A stretch of 64,000 nt of DNA from Apiotrichum sp. Y4204 (lineage: Eukaryota > Basidiomycota > Tremellomycetes > Trichosporonales > Trichosporonaceae): positions 62,001 through 126,000 of the forward strand of contig JAMYHL010000041.1 in the NCBI GenBank assembly GCA_025531455.1, written 5' to 3'. Positions 1-14,856 of the stretch are shown one piece after another (within the stretch, counting starts at the first letter, position 1; every line of letters begins with the position of its first letter). The position numbers and the translations under genes were made by a program. The notes beneath the pieces are model-generated. The model ran no database searches, was not told the origin of the DNA, and saw only the letters and a list, made by a program, of their open reading frames with translations.

Positions 1-153
1 GTGCATGCTGCCTTGCAACCTATGCAGGAAGTCTGGGTGGGCGCTCGTGCACCTGTTCAACGATTGGTGTGATGTCTGTTCCCTATTTAGGGCCGGACTT
101 TGAACTTTCCAAATGTTTACCAACCCAACGCCCAGCATTGTTGTTTTGACCAC

Positions 154-2152
154 ATGAGCGTCAATCCGTCTGCGGCCGAGCAGGGCCCGCAACCTGCCAT
201 CCACCAGCTTGCCTACGATGAGAAGGACGCCCACTCGGTAAAGCAAGAGGAGGTTAATCATACCGACTTGCACGACGCTGCCGCACGCGGCATCGCAGCC
301 ACTGATAAGCATGGTGCGTGGCCTGTTTACGTCTTGACTGCTAACTGCCCAGGACGCGCCCTTGTCACATTCGACCCGGAAGCGGAGAAGCGCTTGGTGC
401 GCAAGATTGACTTCTACCTCGTGCCAACAGTGTCAATCATGTACTTGTTCTGCTTCATCGACGTGGGTTTTGAGTAGGAGAAAAAGGCTGACCAGTAGCG
501 GGCCAACATCGGCAATGCCCGTATTGCAGGGATGGAGAAGGACCTGGGATTGAAGGGCTACCAGTACAATGTCCTTCTGACCATGTTCTACATCAGCTAT
601 ATCGTCTTCGAGATCCCGTGTAACATTGGTTGCAAGTACTTTGGTCCTGGCAAATGGCTGCCGTTCTTGACCGTTGGCTTTGGCGTGAGTTGCCTGAAAT
701 TCCGGAGACACACACGGCCGACATCCACGCCCCCGTCGTCACTCGCTTTCCCCCACCCTACCACCCCCACCCACCATCTCTTGCCATCCCGCACCCAGTC
801 AACACTATCCAAACAGCTATGCACCCCCCCGTTTCTGGTGTATACCTCTTTCTAAGCCCTCTCCATAATTGGAGGCTGTTGGCTCCTCAGGATCCCTGGC
901 AAGGGCACTGGAGGCAGAATGACCCTGAATACCCGACAATCGTGACTGACAACCCAAAGCTCTTCTCCATGCTCACGGCTTTCGTCACCAACTTCTCAAA
1001 TGCCTGCGGTGTTCGCTTCCTCCTCGGGGTCTTTGAATCGGGCATGCTGCCCGGCATCAGCTACACCCTCTCTCGATGGTACCGCAAAACTGAGCTCGGG
1101 TTCCGCCTTGGTCTCTACATTGTTATGGCCCCTCTTGCTGGAGCCTTTGGCGGCCTCCTCGCGTCAGGCATCCTTAAGCTGGATGGCATTGGCAAGGTTC
1201 ACACATGGCAACAACTCTTCCTCGTCGAAGGCATTATAACCATTGGCCTCGGCATCATCTCCTTCTTCACGCTCACCGACCGCCCGGAGACGGCGCGCTG
1301 GCTCACACAGGAGGAGAAGGACCTGTGTATTGCCCGTGTCAAATCAGAGCACGTTGGCACAACCGAGGTCCTCGACAAGATCGACAAGGAGAAGGTACTT
1401 CGTGGTATTTTAAACCCCAACACGCTGGCTACATCATTCATCTTCCTCTTGAACAACGTCACTGTACAGGGACTAGGTAGGTCAATTTGTCCACCTCCCA
1501 CTGACGTATCAGCATTCTTCCTTCCCACAATCGTGTCGACGATCTATCCGAAGGCAAGTGTGATCAAGAGGCAGCTGCACACGGTGCCACCATATGTCGT
1601 GGGTGCCTGCTTCGTCGTCCTCATCCCCTGGATATCGTGGAAGACTAAGCGCTCCATCCCGCTCTTCCTGTTCGGTACGCCGCTCATGATGATCGGCTAC
1701 ATCATGTTCCTCGCCAGCACCAATCCGCAAGTGAGGTACGGCGCAACGTTCCTCATTGCCTCAGGAGCCTTCGTCTTCGGTCCGCTTTGTAACGCGCACG
1801 GCGCAGCCAACGCTGTCACTGACACGGCACGGTCTAGTGCTATCGGCATGATCGTCATGTGTGGCAATATTGGCGGCCTAATCTCGACCTGGTCCTTTTT
1901 GCCGTTCGACGGGCCAAACTTCCAGTGAGTATTGTTTATGCTTCAATAGACTGACTTGTTAGCATTGGCAATGGTCTCAACCTGGCTACTTCCAGCACAA
2001 TGCTTCTCACTACTCTCTGCCTTTGGCTTTGGCTGTGGCGCGATAACAAGCGCCGAGCCCGGGTTGACGTCGACGCAGCATTGGCTGGTATGTCCAGCAA
2101 GCAGATTGAAAACCTTGACTGGCGGCACCCCGCCTTCCGCTGGCATACTTAG
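154..2152 (+). CDS. MFS permease, Dal5/anion:cation symporter type
   Basis: Six exons (154-313, 353-462, 499-684, 960-1476, 1513-1924, 1963-2152) join to 524 residues. The product is a plasma-membrane proton symporter of the allantoate/vitamin permease (ACS) branch of the major facilitator superfamily. Visible support: a hydrophilic N-terminus, the first membrane segment ending in the branch signature FIDRANIGNARI (split by intron 2), RFLLGVFESGMLPGISY in the middle, and a loop before the C-terminal half with DRPETARWLTQEEK. Twelve membrane segments are expected. I chose the ATG at 154; the frame is open further upstream but only through non-ATG codons. Intron 1 (39 nt) keeps the frame without a stop. 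Intron 3 is long (275 nt). The substrate (allantoate, nicotinate, biotin, pantothenate and others) cannot be read from sequence. Confidence 0.93.
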
Positions 2153-2453
2153 AAAGTATTGTACTGTACGGGCTGTGAATAGTTAGTCGAGAATTAGTGA
2201 ATCGTCAGCTACGAAGGATGCAATCTGGTTGTAAGAGGGTCGATGTTCAACGAGGCTTGGCATACGAAGGCTCCATCGCTCAATCGTGGTAGCCGTCGGG
2301 GGGCCTTGCCATCAGCAAATCCAGTACTCACCAGACTGCTGATAAAATCATTATGCATGCACGTGCGGGTATGATGATGCGTACGTTGTAGGGAATGTCG
2401 CGCCCAACCATCAACGGTTTGCCGACACGATCTTAGGGTCGATACTACACTGA

Positions 2454-4217
2454 CTACTCCCATGCGCGGCCTAATGCTGCCGCAAGACCGGGAGATTGAC
2501 GTGACTCTCGCTGAAGACCGCCGTCGCTCTGACGGGCCGACAAGGGGCAGACAGACATCTCGGTCCACGAGTCCCACACTCCCTGGACGGCGTTCGTCAC
2601 AGAGGGTACGTCGACGACGAGGAACCACACAGCATCGTAACCGCCCGCTGCCAGTCAGTACAAGTTCCTGGCTTTAGAAGACCCGTTGGAGATGGTCTGC
2701 CATCTGCCCTTGGGGACTCACCGCCAGGCACACCACCGCCAATGACACCAGGGCAAGCGGCACAAGCATCGAGAAGACGGGTCTGCTCAGGGGGCTCAAT
2801 GGGCACCCCGGATGCAGTAGACATTGAACGCATGCCCTCCCGGATCTCTCCGATCGCCAAGCGGGTGCGCTTCAGCAACCTGGCAATCTCCGAAGTGGAA
2901 GCCAGCTGCAGTCAGTATGAGTCAATGATCACCTGCTTACCTCCTCAATCGGCGCCTTCGCGGCAGCGGCGATAACGGAATCGTAGTCTGGGTCTCCCTC
3001 ATGCGACACCAGGGCAGCGAAGCATGCTTCGAGTTCACGATTGCAGAGGTCAACTGAGTCCCAAAGAGCGTTCGCTAAGACGTCAGAAAGGTTTTATTCA
3101 AGTTCTTCAACTTACCCTCTTCCGGCTTGTTCTTTCTCCACTGGAGCACTTTGCCAACAAAGCTCGGTGTGTCCGTCCCCGCATCGACGTCGGCAAGCAG
3201 CAGGCGCATACCTCGAGGGAGGCGGAATGACCGTTGCTCAGTGTCCCACTTGTCACTCCGAACGACGTCCAACACACTGGCTCCACTGCCGTCGAACAAC
3301 GGTTCAAGCGCGACGGGTGAGAAACGGCGATAGACATGGGTGCCGAACACTGCCGACGACACATCAAATCCACTGCCAACCTTGCCCTGTGCCAGACAGT
3401 GAGCTGCCTGGGCAAGCGAATGGATCTCGTCGCGGGACGCCGGCGATTCCAAGTCCGCTAAGCCAAAGTGCAGCAACAGCCCAGAAACGAGGGAGGTCAC
3501 CAACGAAGCCGATGAGCCGAGACCGGTCTTATTCGTGTCACCGATGGCACGAGGAAGGGGGCAGAAGGGAGTGAGCTGAGCCAGAGAGTCTAGACGGGTT
3601 GGAAGATTGGCGACGGCGAGCTGCATGGGCAATGATCGTGAGCGAAGTAATGTCGATGTGCATGACAAAGGCAATGGTGTCAGTGAAAGCAATGGCAGGA
3701 CAACAACAGCTCAAACGATCCTGTCTTGCGTCATGGTACGAACCTGTTCCCTTTGAGAGTAGAAATCGTTGTCGGCAAGTACGACGACGTCGATGCCATG
3801 TCCGATCCTCTCGATGAGCGCAAACGGTCCCATGCGCTCGGCCGCGTATCGAAGAACGTTGAGAAGAGTGACTTCGACGAACTTGTTCTTGTTGCCATTG
3901 GGCTGGGAGAGCTCGACGCGCGCGATGCCGTCTTGCATCATGGAGCTCACGTCGTAAGACCATGTCGACTGCTCCGCGGGGAACTGACCGGCGCGCACAG
4001 TGATGCGCCCAGACCACGGGGACTCGGAGTTGGGGGCATCACGCACCGCACAGAAGAAGCGCGATGATGTCGCCACGACCAGCCCCGTGTATTTTCGATC
4101 CAAAACAAGGTATCCTCCGGCGAGGAGCACCTTGCCTGGCGCCGATACAATCGTCTCCGCTGGGTGCACGGTATGCGGTCCGTCGTCTCCAAAGACAACG
4201 CTATACGCTGCACCCAT
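2454..4217 (-). CDS. ERG8: phosphomevalonate kinase (mevalonate pathway)
   Basis: Phosphorylates mevalonate-5-phosphate to the diphosphate in the isoprenoid/ergosterol pathway. Five exons on the minus strand (4217-3744, 3620-3116, 3074-2941, 2905-2722, 2647-2454) give 496 residues, close to the fungal Erg8 length. GHMP-kinase features: N-terminal APGKVLLAGGYLVLD near residues 26-40, the phosphate-binding TGLGSSAS near 190-197, and a C-terminal GVPGAGGYDAVW motif assembled across the last intron. Exon 1 ends in CAG and the 123-nt first intron falls just before the glycine-rich half. It shares a divergent upstream region with the Siw14-type gene (604 bp between start codons). The product is soluble; no targeting signal is visible. 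Confidence 0.95.
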
Positions 4218-4820
4218 CGTGTTGTTGAATATGATTAACGAAGTAGAATGTGGGAGCAGACACAAGATGTCGGGGGTGATCGAGGGAAAAACGAACGACA
4301 AAACGAGATAGTGGTGACAATCGAGGTATGCGGATGGGTTATAGAGAGCAAAGAACAAAGATCCGAGACAAAACTTGTTTCTTTGCGCGTTTTGTTCATT
4401 GCCAACTTGTTCAACATCTCCATCCATTAGCCCGTAGTCTCTGTCGCTGGTCACTGACGCTCGCGCCTCCGCTGCACACGCGGAAGCTGGATCCGCGATC
4501 AAGACATTTTCATGAGACGATGACAGCCACCCGCGACGCGCGATAGACCACACAATACAGCACAGACCTCCCGCTTCTAGATCGGCTATGATCGGCAGGA
4601 TCAGCAGGAGCCATTCAATCTCCACGTGAAGCCTGCATGTAATTTGTGGGGCCCCTAAATGTTCCCCATTTTCCCAACTACGGCTGGCGGCCATTGCCAC
4701 AGTAGACGCTGGGCGCTGGTGCATACGAGCCATCTGGCCGTATGTTGTCACGAACGTGCTGGATGAACACTCAGACTTTCTTATTCGTCTCACATCCCAA
4801 CCACTCCGTTCCGGCCAACG
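4218..4820. promoter_or_regulatory. divergent intergenic region ERG8 / Siw14-type gene
   Basis: This 603-bp stretch separates two divergently transcribed start codons and must hold both promoters and 5' leaders. I see no convincing TATA element, repeat or ORF in it. Confidence 0.5.
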
Positions 4821-6040
<1,220 letters not shown>

Positions 6041-6213
6041 ACGGGCATCGACCTCTGTTCTCGCCATTTGACCCCCTTTCTGGACTCTCACACAGCAACT
6101 CAACCAACTCCCCGTAGTGTATTCCTAACCATAACTTATATATCTGTATAAATGCATAAAGGGACCCACTGTACCCTAGCTACACTATTGCTGCATTTTG
6201 CTTCCAATATCGT

Positions 6214-7779
<1,566 letters not shown>

Positions 7780-8327
7780 CCTGTGAGCAGAGGGCGATGA
7801 AGGGTGAACCTTGAAGAAGGAAGGGTACGGTGAGGGTCAGCCGGAGTGCGGGACGTGCTGATGCGAACAGGACCGCGCGGGTTGAGCCAGTACGGATGAC
7901 GAAGGAAATGGGATGATTGCAATTAGGAAGAAGAATGAGGATGATGTGAAGATGGGTTGTTTGTTCCAAGATGCGACATGCAAATGTGAGGGACCGAGCG
8001 TGTGGAAAGACGCGTTTGTCCTGGCCAAGAACAGTCACCCAACATGTGAGAGCGCGCGCATCATCATCCCACGCATCATCATCCCACCCCCGGGCCTGGC
8101 TGCCCTTAACGCTGGCTTCTAACAACCACGGCCAATTCTGATTCCGCTCCCCGCTCCTCTCATGGCCTCGCTTGCAACATTACACCGCGACAACCTTCGA
8201 CGAGTGCTTCTCCACACTTGATATGCACGTATAAGCACATACAAGGATGCCCACATCAACATCTCGTCTCCTATAGAGCCATTGCATGTCCCTAGCTGGT
8301 GCGATGGTGTTCTAATTATCAGATTGC
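7780..8327. promoter_or_regulatory. upstream region of the WD40 gene / 3' region of ATP synthase e
   Basis: 548 bp between two minus-strand genes: the promoter and leader of the WD40 gene and the 3' end of the ATP synthase e gene. The open frames here look like chance frames; I see no gene. Confidence 0.4.
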
Positions 8328-9161
8328 TTATGCCTTGGCCTCCCAAGACTGGATGAGCTTCTCGAGGTCGAACTTGGGGTCCTCGGGGTCGGTGACGACT
8401 GCGTTGTGTTAGCATTGGTCGTAGAATGTTAGCATTGGTCGTAGAATTCAAACATGGGTGGAATGTCCCCCCGCTCAGCTTCAACTAGACCATGAAAGGA
8501 TGGAGGTGAAGCGCCAGAGGACGTGAGGACGCATTGCGCGATCAACAGCGCGTCATTTGTTCGTGTGACTGTGACCCTTCTTGTCTTCGAGTTCCTCCCC
8601 AATTCACGATACTCACTGCCCGAGGTCGACTTCGCGGCCTTCTGCTTGGCGGCGTAGGCTTCCCTGGCCTCCTTAATAAGCTGCGCCCGGCGAGCGTTGG
8701 CGTGCTCAATCTGTCGTTGACATGCAGTTGTTGAACATTGTGAGGTTGGTATTGCGCGGGAAAGATGTGGATCGCAAGATGTAGATCGCGAGATAACATA
8801 GACAGTGTGTGAATCGAGGCCATCGTCCATTCAATGTGGTGCGCGAGATAGGGTGGAGTACGCATAGAGATGAGGAACTTGGTCAGCACCAGATAATAGA
8901 TGAACGCCAGTAGACAAGTGCGGCATGGCAGGAGGTGAACGAATGTCACCGGCGCGCCCCGACCAACCACACGGTTGTCCTTGCTGTTAAACGTACCGCG
9001 TGCTCGTCAGCGTCGCGCTGGAGGGTGCGCTGGTGGGAGAAGCCGTAGACGATACCGGCGAAGAGCGCAGAGTAGCGCACAACCTGTATTCGAGTTAGCG
9101 GAGGGCAAGAATGGTGATGGGCAACATCTGGTACCAGGTCACTCACAGTCTGGGTGGACAT
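8328..9161 (-). CDS. ATP21: mitochondrial ATP synthase subunit e
   Basis: Four small exons on the minus strand (9161-9147, 9083-8997, 8710-8617, 8398-8328) encode 88 residues, the usual size of subunit e (yeast Tim11/Atp21). The protein sits in the inner-membrane part of F1Fo-ATP synthase and promotes dimerisation and cristae shape. Visible: MSTQT, then VVRYSALFAGIVYGFSHQRT, a membrane segment with the G-x3-G-like face typical of the family, then a charged helix (IEHANARRAQLIKEAREAY) and a short C-terminal LEKLIQSWEAKA. Introns make up two thirds of the gene (63, 286 and 218 nt). The last intron carries a 20-nt tandem duplication that doubles its branch-point region (see the repeat entry). 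The 15-nt first exon was placed by the splice consensus. Confidence 0.9.
8407..8446. repeat. 20-bp tandem duplication inside the last intron of ATP synthase e
   Basis: Two exact head-to-tail copies of a 20-base unit occupy 8407-8426 and 8427-8446. Read on the gene strand each copy carries GCTAAC, a match to the fungal CTNAC branch point, so the intron has two candidate branch points 20 nt apart upstream of one acceptor. Confidence 0.9.
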
Positions 9162-10113
9162 TTTGAAAGGATAGGAGAAAGAAAGAGGGGAGAGGAGGGG
9201 AAAGGGGGGGTAACGGGAAAAGGGAACCGGTTCTCGCCGGAATGAAAGATGATGATGGCCAGACGATGGATGGTGTGGTCGAGCGACTGAACGACGGCGC
9301 CGAGTGCAAGGTCTTTTCCAGTTGGCCAGTTGCCGGTTGGCCAGCTGGCTCTGGCTCTGGCTTTGACGGCCGAGCCAGGGAATAAGATTGCCCCTTGCTT
9401 GACGGCTCGGATCGGAGATGGTGCTGGTCCTACAAAAAGACCGCTCTCCGGCCCCCCTCCCCAACACAACAACTCCAACCACAACCAGGCTAGTGCCCAC
9501 GTTGTAACGGCTGCTAATCAAACAGAGTACCTAATCATGTTCTTCTATTTGTAAATTATTGTTGAATTAGCATGATATTCTGGTCGAAAACTAGCCGATA
9601 TTAGGTGTTAGTGTTCTTTGCTAATAAGCACAATCTTGCCATTAAAAACTCACCTTGGACGGTCTCCAAGCTTCAAGCTTCAGGTCTCCCCCAAGTTAAT
9701 CCGAGCTTCACGCCTGGCGTGCTCGTTATGCGGAATTATCGGCGAATTACGGTGTGGCTTAACCACGTGGCCTTTTGAATCCGTCGCTTGTACAGCTTGT
9801 TCGCTTGTCAGCTTGTGGCCTTGCACACTCAAGCCTGATATTGTGTGACGCGCTCCAGCTCATCACGATTCAGGACCACTGCAAGCGTGTCCATCGACGA
9901 CAGCACACGCTGGCACTCGAACTAGACAGCCACAGGTTATCATCATCGTCACCAGCAACATCTGCCAACCACTCTCGCCTTGTCAACAAGAACAGCAGGA
10001 CCTGTCGCCGACGTCGCCCAGGCAAGAGAGACTTCCCTACTCGTTCCGCTCTCTTCTTCCTCGCTGCTTGCTCTAGTTACGTTCCGCTACGACACGTAAA
10101 ACAGCCGCCTGCC
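9162..10113. promoter_or_regulatory. divergent region ATP synthase e / SEC26
   Basis: 952 bp between two divergent start codons. The 9165-9230 part is purine-rich on the plus strand, which is pyrimidine-rich in the leader of the minus gene. About 9535-9660 is A/T-rich and is the likely core promoter area. No extra gene is supported. Confidence 0.45.
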
Positions 10114-13100
10114 ATGGACCCCTCGGCGACGTGCTACACTATCATCCACGATGACCTCCTCGACGCGCCGTCCTCGCAGGATCTCCGGAACGCTCTTCAG
10201 AAGGGCTCTGATGAGGTCAAGCTGGAGACGATGCGTCGCATCATCGTGGGCACGTTGAACGGCCAGAGCCATGTGAGTCGAGACCAGGCGCCGCGTTGAA
10301 TCGCGGACTGTCTCATGCCTGTCGTCAGTCCGGCGTGCACGCTATGAGACTGAACTCTATGAACGCTTGCTAACGTCTAGCCATCGCTGCTTATGCCGAT
10401 CATTCAATATGTCTTGCCGTCCCGTAACAAGCAGATCAAGAAACTGCTTCACTTCTACTGGGAGTAGGTATCATCCCGTCCACACTATGATACGCGTCAG
10501 TTAACACCACAGAATCTGCCCCAAGCTTGACGACTCTGGCAAGCTGAAGCAGGAGATGATCCTGGTGTGCAATGCTATCCGTAACGATCTGCAACATCCA
10601 AACGAGTACATTCGTGGCGCAACGCTCCGTTTCCTCCAGAAGGTGCGCGAGGCCGAGCTCCTGGAGCCTCTCGTGCCATCCGTCCGGTCATGTCTTGAAC
10701 ATCGCCACTCGTTTGTTCGCAAGAACGCCGTCTTCACTGTCTACACCATCTACCAAGATCACGAACACCTTATTCCGGATGCCCCAGAGCTCCTCGACAC
10801 CTTCCTCGCGGCCGAGTCCGATTCGACCTGCAAGCGCAACGCGTTTGTTGCTCTCTCCAACATTTCCCAGCCCACTGCTGTCCGTTACCTTCTGAGCGTG
10901 GCCGACCAGCTCTCGACCATGGACGAACTGATGCAGATGGCCGTTATCGAGCTTATCCGAAAGGACGCGCGCAGTGAGAGTGGTCACAAAGCCAAGTGGA
11001 TTCGTTGCATCTTCGAGCTCCTCAACTCGCCCAGTCACGCTGTCAAGTACGAGGCTGCGACCACTCTCACCACTCTCACGCAGAACCCTGCCGCGATCAA
11101 GGCTGCGGCTCAGGCCTTTGCCGAACTCATCGTCAAGGAGTCCGACAACAATGTCAAGCTCATCGTCCTCGACCGATTCGATCATCTCCGCCAGAAGCAC
11201 GAGCATGTGCTTGACTTCATGGCCGCAGACATCCTCAAGGTCCTCAACAGCCCTGATATGGAAGTCAAGCGCAAAGCTGTTGGAATTGCGCTCCAAATGG
11301 TTTCAAGCCGCAACGTTGAGGACGTCGTTCTTTTCCTCAAGAAGCAGCTCCAGTCCACTCTGGGTACCGACTTTGACAAGAACATCGAGTACCGACAGCT
11401 TCTTATCCAGAGCATTCATTCGTGTGCCATCAAGTTCTCCGAAGTGGCAGCGAATGTCGTTTACGTTCTGATGGACTTCCTCGGTGACTCAAACAACCCC
11501 TCGGCGGTCGACGTCATCTCTTTCGTTCGCGAAGTGGTTGAGAATTTCCCCGACCTGCGCCCTGCCATCACCGAGAAGCTCATCCAGACCTTTGGTGAAA
11601 TCAAGTCGGGCAAGGTCTTCCGCGGTGCGATGTGGATTGTCGGAGAGTACTGCAATGGTACCGCTGATATCAAACGTGCCATTTTCGAGCTTCGCAAGGT
11701 CATTGGCGAAGTCCCCATCCTTGCCTCGGAGCAGCGGCTCCTGGATGAGGCCGAAGCTGCGGATGAGGCGGAGGGTGTCCAACAGGAGTCGGATGCGCCC
11801 AAGGCTATTACCACGACTCGCGTCCTGGCTGACGGCACGTATGCCACCGAGACTGTCTACACGTCGAACGCCGCCGCAGCTCGTCTCGAGCAGGTCCGCT
11901 CAGCCGCCAAACCCCCGCTTCGCGCTCTTATTCTGGGTGGTGATTACTTCACTGCTACCGTCCTCGCTACGACCCTCACGAAACTCGTGTTGCGTTACTC
12001 GGAGATCAAGTCGGACGAGCAGGCGTTCAACCAGCTCCGGGCCGAGGCGATTCTTATGATGACTTCAATCGTCCGTGTGGGCCAGTCTAAGTTCGTCACG
12101 GCCCCTATCGACGAGGACTCGCAGGAGCGCATTCTCAACTGTGTGGAGTCTTTGGCTCAGCTGCAGAACTCCAAAACCGTGCAGGAGGTGTTCCTGCATG
12201 ACACCCAGGCCGCGTACGCCAAGATGTTGCGTGCGGAGGAGGCGAAGGCCTCTGCTAAGAAGGAGTTGGAGTCCAAGAAGTCGGCGATCCAGGTTGACGA
12301 CCTCATCAGCTTCAGCCAACTGTCGCGGAAGAACGCCGGCGGTGATGACGATGATCTCGACCAGGATGTTGTTCGTGCAACCGGTGCCGCTGAGGTCAAG
12401 GACGACTTTGTTTCCAAGCTTTCGAGGATAGTCCAGCTCACTGGTTTCTCGGACCCCGTGTATGCCGAGGCGGTTGTCAACATTCAACAGTTTGACATCA
12501 TGCTTGATGTTCTGATTGTCAATCAAACCCCGGAAACACTGCAGAACCTGACAATCGAGTTCGCTACGCTCGGAGACCTCAAGCTTGTCGAGCGCCCGGC
12601 ACCATACACTCTTGGCCCGCATGGTTTCCACAGCATCAAGGCGACCATCAAGGTGTCGTCAACCGAGACAGGTGTCATCTTCGGCAACATTGTGTACGAC
12701 AAGCAGGGTGCATCGGACGCAAGCGTCAACATTGTTCTCAACGATGTTCACGTTGACATCATGGACTACATCAAGCCCGCGTACTGCAACGAAGCACAGT
12801 TCCGCAGCATGTGGACAGAGTTTGAATGGGAGAACAAGGTCAACGTCAACACGTCCATTAGGTGAGTAACAGCGAGAATGCGCCGGTGCTGACCCTTAGC
12901 GACCTCCGTGTCTACCTCGACCACATCATGAAGTCGACCAACATGGCGTGCCTCACACCGGACGCCGCGCTTTCGGGCGACTGTGGCTTCCTTTCGGCCA
13001 ACCTGTGTGCACGGTCCTTGTTTGGTGAAGACGCACTTGCCAACCTCTCGATCGAGAAGACCGAAGACGGCTCGATTCAGGGCCACGTTCGTATCCGATC

Positions 13101-13170
13101 GAAGACGCAGGGTATTGCCCTCTCACTCGGCGACAGGATTACTATCCTGCAAAAGACCGCCCAGACATAG
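10114..13170 (+). CDS. SEC26: coatomer subunit beta (beta-COP)
   Basis: Four exons (10114-10272, 10381-10463, 10513-12861, 12900-13170) encode about 953 residues, the normal beta-COP length. It is a core subunit of the COPI coat for Golgi-to-ER and intra-Golgi transport. The N-terminal ~600 residues are adaptin-type alpha-solenoid repeats; [25 protein letters not shown] and [12 protein letters not shown] are typical stretches. An acidic linker follows ([10 protein letters not shown] near residue 680). The C-terminal appendage carries [28 protein letters not shown], which I recognise as beta-COP. The ATG at 10114 starts MDPSATCYT. Several antisense frames of 100-200 codons are codon-bias shadows. 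Confidence 0.97.
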
Positions 13171-13564
13171 ATCTATGTGTAGCCAAGCTCTCTAGAGAGA
13201 TGGGCGCTTGTTTTGGCGCCGAGAGGGGATTGCGGACTCAGATGTACTACAGTTGCTAGCATGATACTACGAATGGAAGTTATTGGCTCTAGCAATGGAA
13301 ACCTGCGGTTGTGGTGATCCCGTATGATCCCGTACAAAGGTAGCACACAGGAAGGACAATCCCACCTGTGATAATCTCTACATCTTGGAGGCGTCGTGGC
13401 GTCGCGGCGTCGTCCACCCAACTGATTAGCTCCCGTGCCTGTCGAAGCATGAGATTACGCCTGGATCCCCTAAACCTAGGTGCTCGGTGCGTCACACCCG
13501 GCCTTGCTGGTCAACTTGTTGTTGTTCGGTCCTCATCTCATATCTCACCTTAGCACGACACATC
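13171..13564. promoter_or_regulatory. SEC26-GRASP intergenic region
   Basis: 394 bp between two plus-strand secretory-pathway genes; it holds the SEC26 3' end and the GRASP promoter. Nothing else is visible. Confidence 0.4.
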
Positions 13565-14856
13565 ATGGGTCAGAGCTCCAGTACATCTATCACAACACTA
13601 CCGGATCTGGCGCTTCATTGCTTGCGCGTGGCGGACGGCTCTCCGGCGGACGGGCTCATTGAGCCCTTCTTTGACTATCTCATAGGCGTGGACGAAAGCG
13701 CAGCGAGCGTGCCGACCGGCGCTACGGCCGTGGCTGTCCCCACACCAGCGGAACTGCAGCGTACACTAGAGGAGAACGAGGGACGGCGCATTGGTTTGGT
13801 GGTGTACAATGCCAAGACGCAGCGCATAAGAGGTAAGTCTTAACCGACAAACCTCACTGTGGATATCAGCGAGGAAGGCCCGGTGTGGTGCTTTCCGAAC
13901 GTGCTGCAACACGCAGTAGGGTGGCACCCCTCGGTCGCTTCCTGGCATATTATCTGTTCTTGTTATGCTCGGACACTCTTAAGAACCTGACAGCGCTGAC
14001 ATACAGACGTCGCGCTCACACCATCGCGGGCGTGGTCCGATACACCGGATGCGTCCCTGCTCGGCATCTCGGTGCGCGTGTGCAGCCCTGCACAGGCGCT
14101 CGAGAGTGTGTGGCACATACTAGAGGTGCTTGAGGGCAGTCCCGCTGAGGTGAGCCACACTGGTCCGGGATATGGGGCACGAACGCACATGTTTGCTGAC
14201 AAGACAGATGGCAGGACTTGTCCCCTTTGGTGACTGGATTTGCGGCTGGGCTGGCGGGCCACTTCACGGCGAGAACAGTTTCTATGATCTGGTCGAGGCT
14301 GTAAGTATGAGTAATAGACAGTACTAACAAGAAGCACATCGACAAGCCGCTGCGACTCTACGTCTACTCTGCAGACCTGGAGTGAGTTGCCTGAAAAGCC
14401 GGTCAGGCCAAATCGATTGCCTGGTGACTGGCCGTCAGATACGCGACGTCTTACTAATATCAAGTAATCTCCGAGAGGTCGTCGTGATTCCCAATGAAAA
14501 GTGGGGCGGTTCAGGCCTTCTTGGTTGCGGAGTTGGGTGAGTACTATTCTGGGCTCTTAAGAGTGCCGAGACGAAACCCAGCAGAGGAACCGTCGAGGGG
14601 AGGAACATTCTGTGGCCGACTCAGCCTGTCATTTACATCACACCTGTATCCACGTTTGATCGGGAATCAGTGGTGGACTTGTCAGCGATCGCGTCGAATG
14701 AAGCGCTGGTCGAATGGAGGCCCGAGGCGTTCACAGACACGCGCTAACGGCAGTTACGGCATTCTTCATAGGATACCGCGCCCCGCGACGCCGCCACCGT
14801 CGACCGACATCTATCTGTCCTCGGCGCGCACATCTCGTGATGCCGGGCGTGCTTAG
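13565..14856 (+). CDS. GRH1: Golgi reassembly stacking protein (GRASP/Grh1)
   Basis: Six exons (13565-13832, 14007-14149, 14208-14300, 14335-14381, 14465-14536, 14754-14856) encode 241 residues. GRASPs tether Golgi/ER-exit-site membranes and take part in unconventional secretion. The protein starts MGQSSS, fitting N-myristoylation (fungal members may instead be acetylated). Two PDZ-like domains follow: the first has LPDLALHCLRV..SPA..GLIEPFFDYLIGV; the second has MAGLVPFGDWICGWAGGPLHGENSFYDLVE. It closes with SGLLGCGVGYGILHRIPRP, the last conserved GRASP strand. The Ser/Pro-rich C-terminal tail seen in larger homologues is nearly absent: only ~20 residues follow. Introns interrupt both PDZ domains. 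The last exon overlaps, antisense, the open frame of the doubtful gene at 14744-15323. Confidence 0.93.

Noticed and set aside
10688..11296. 202-codon antisense frame in SEC26
   Set aside because: Shadow of a highly biased exon; no start context, no domain.
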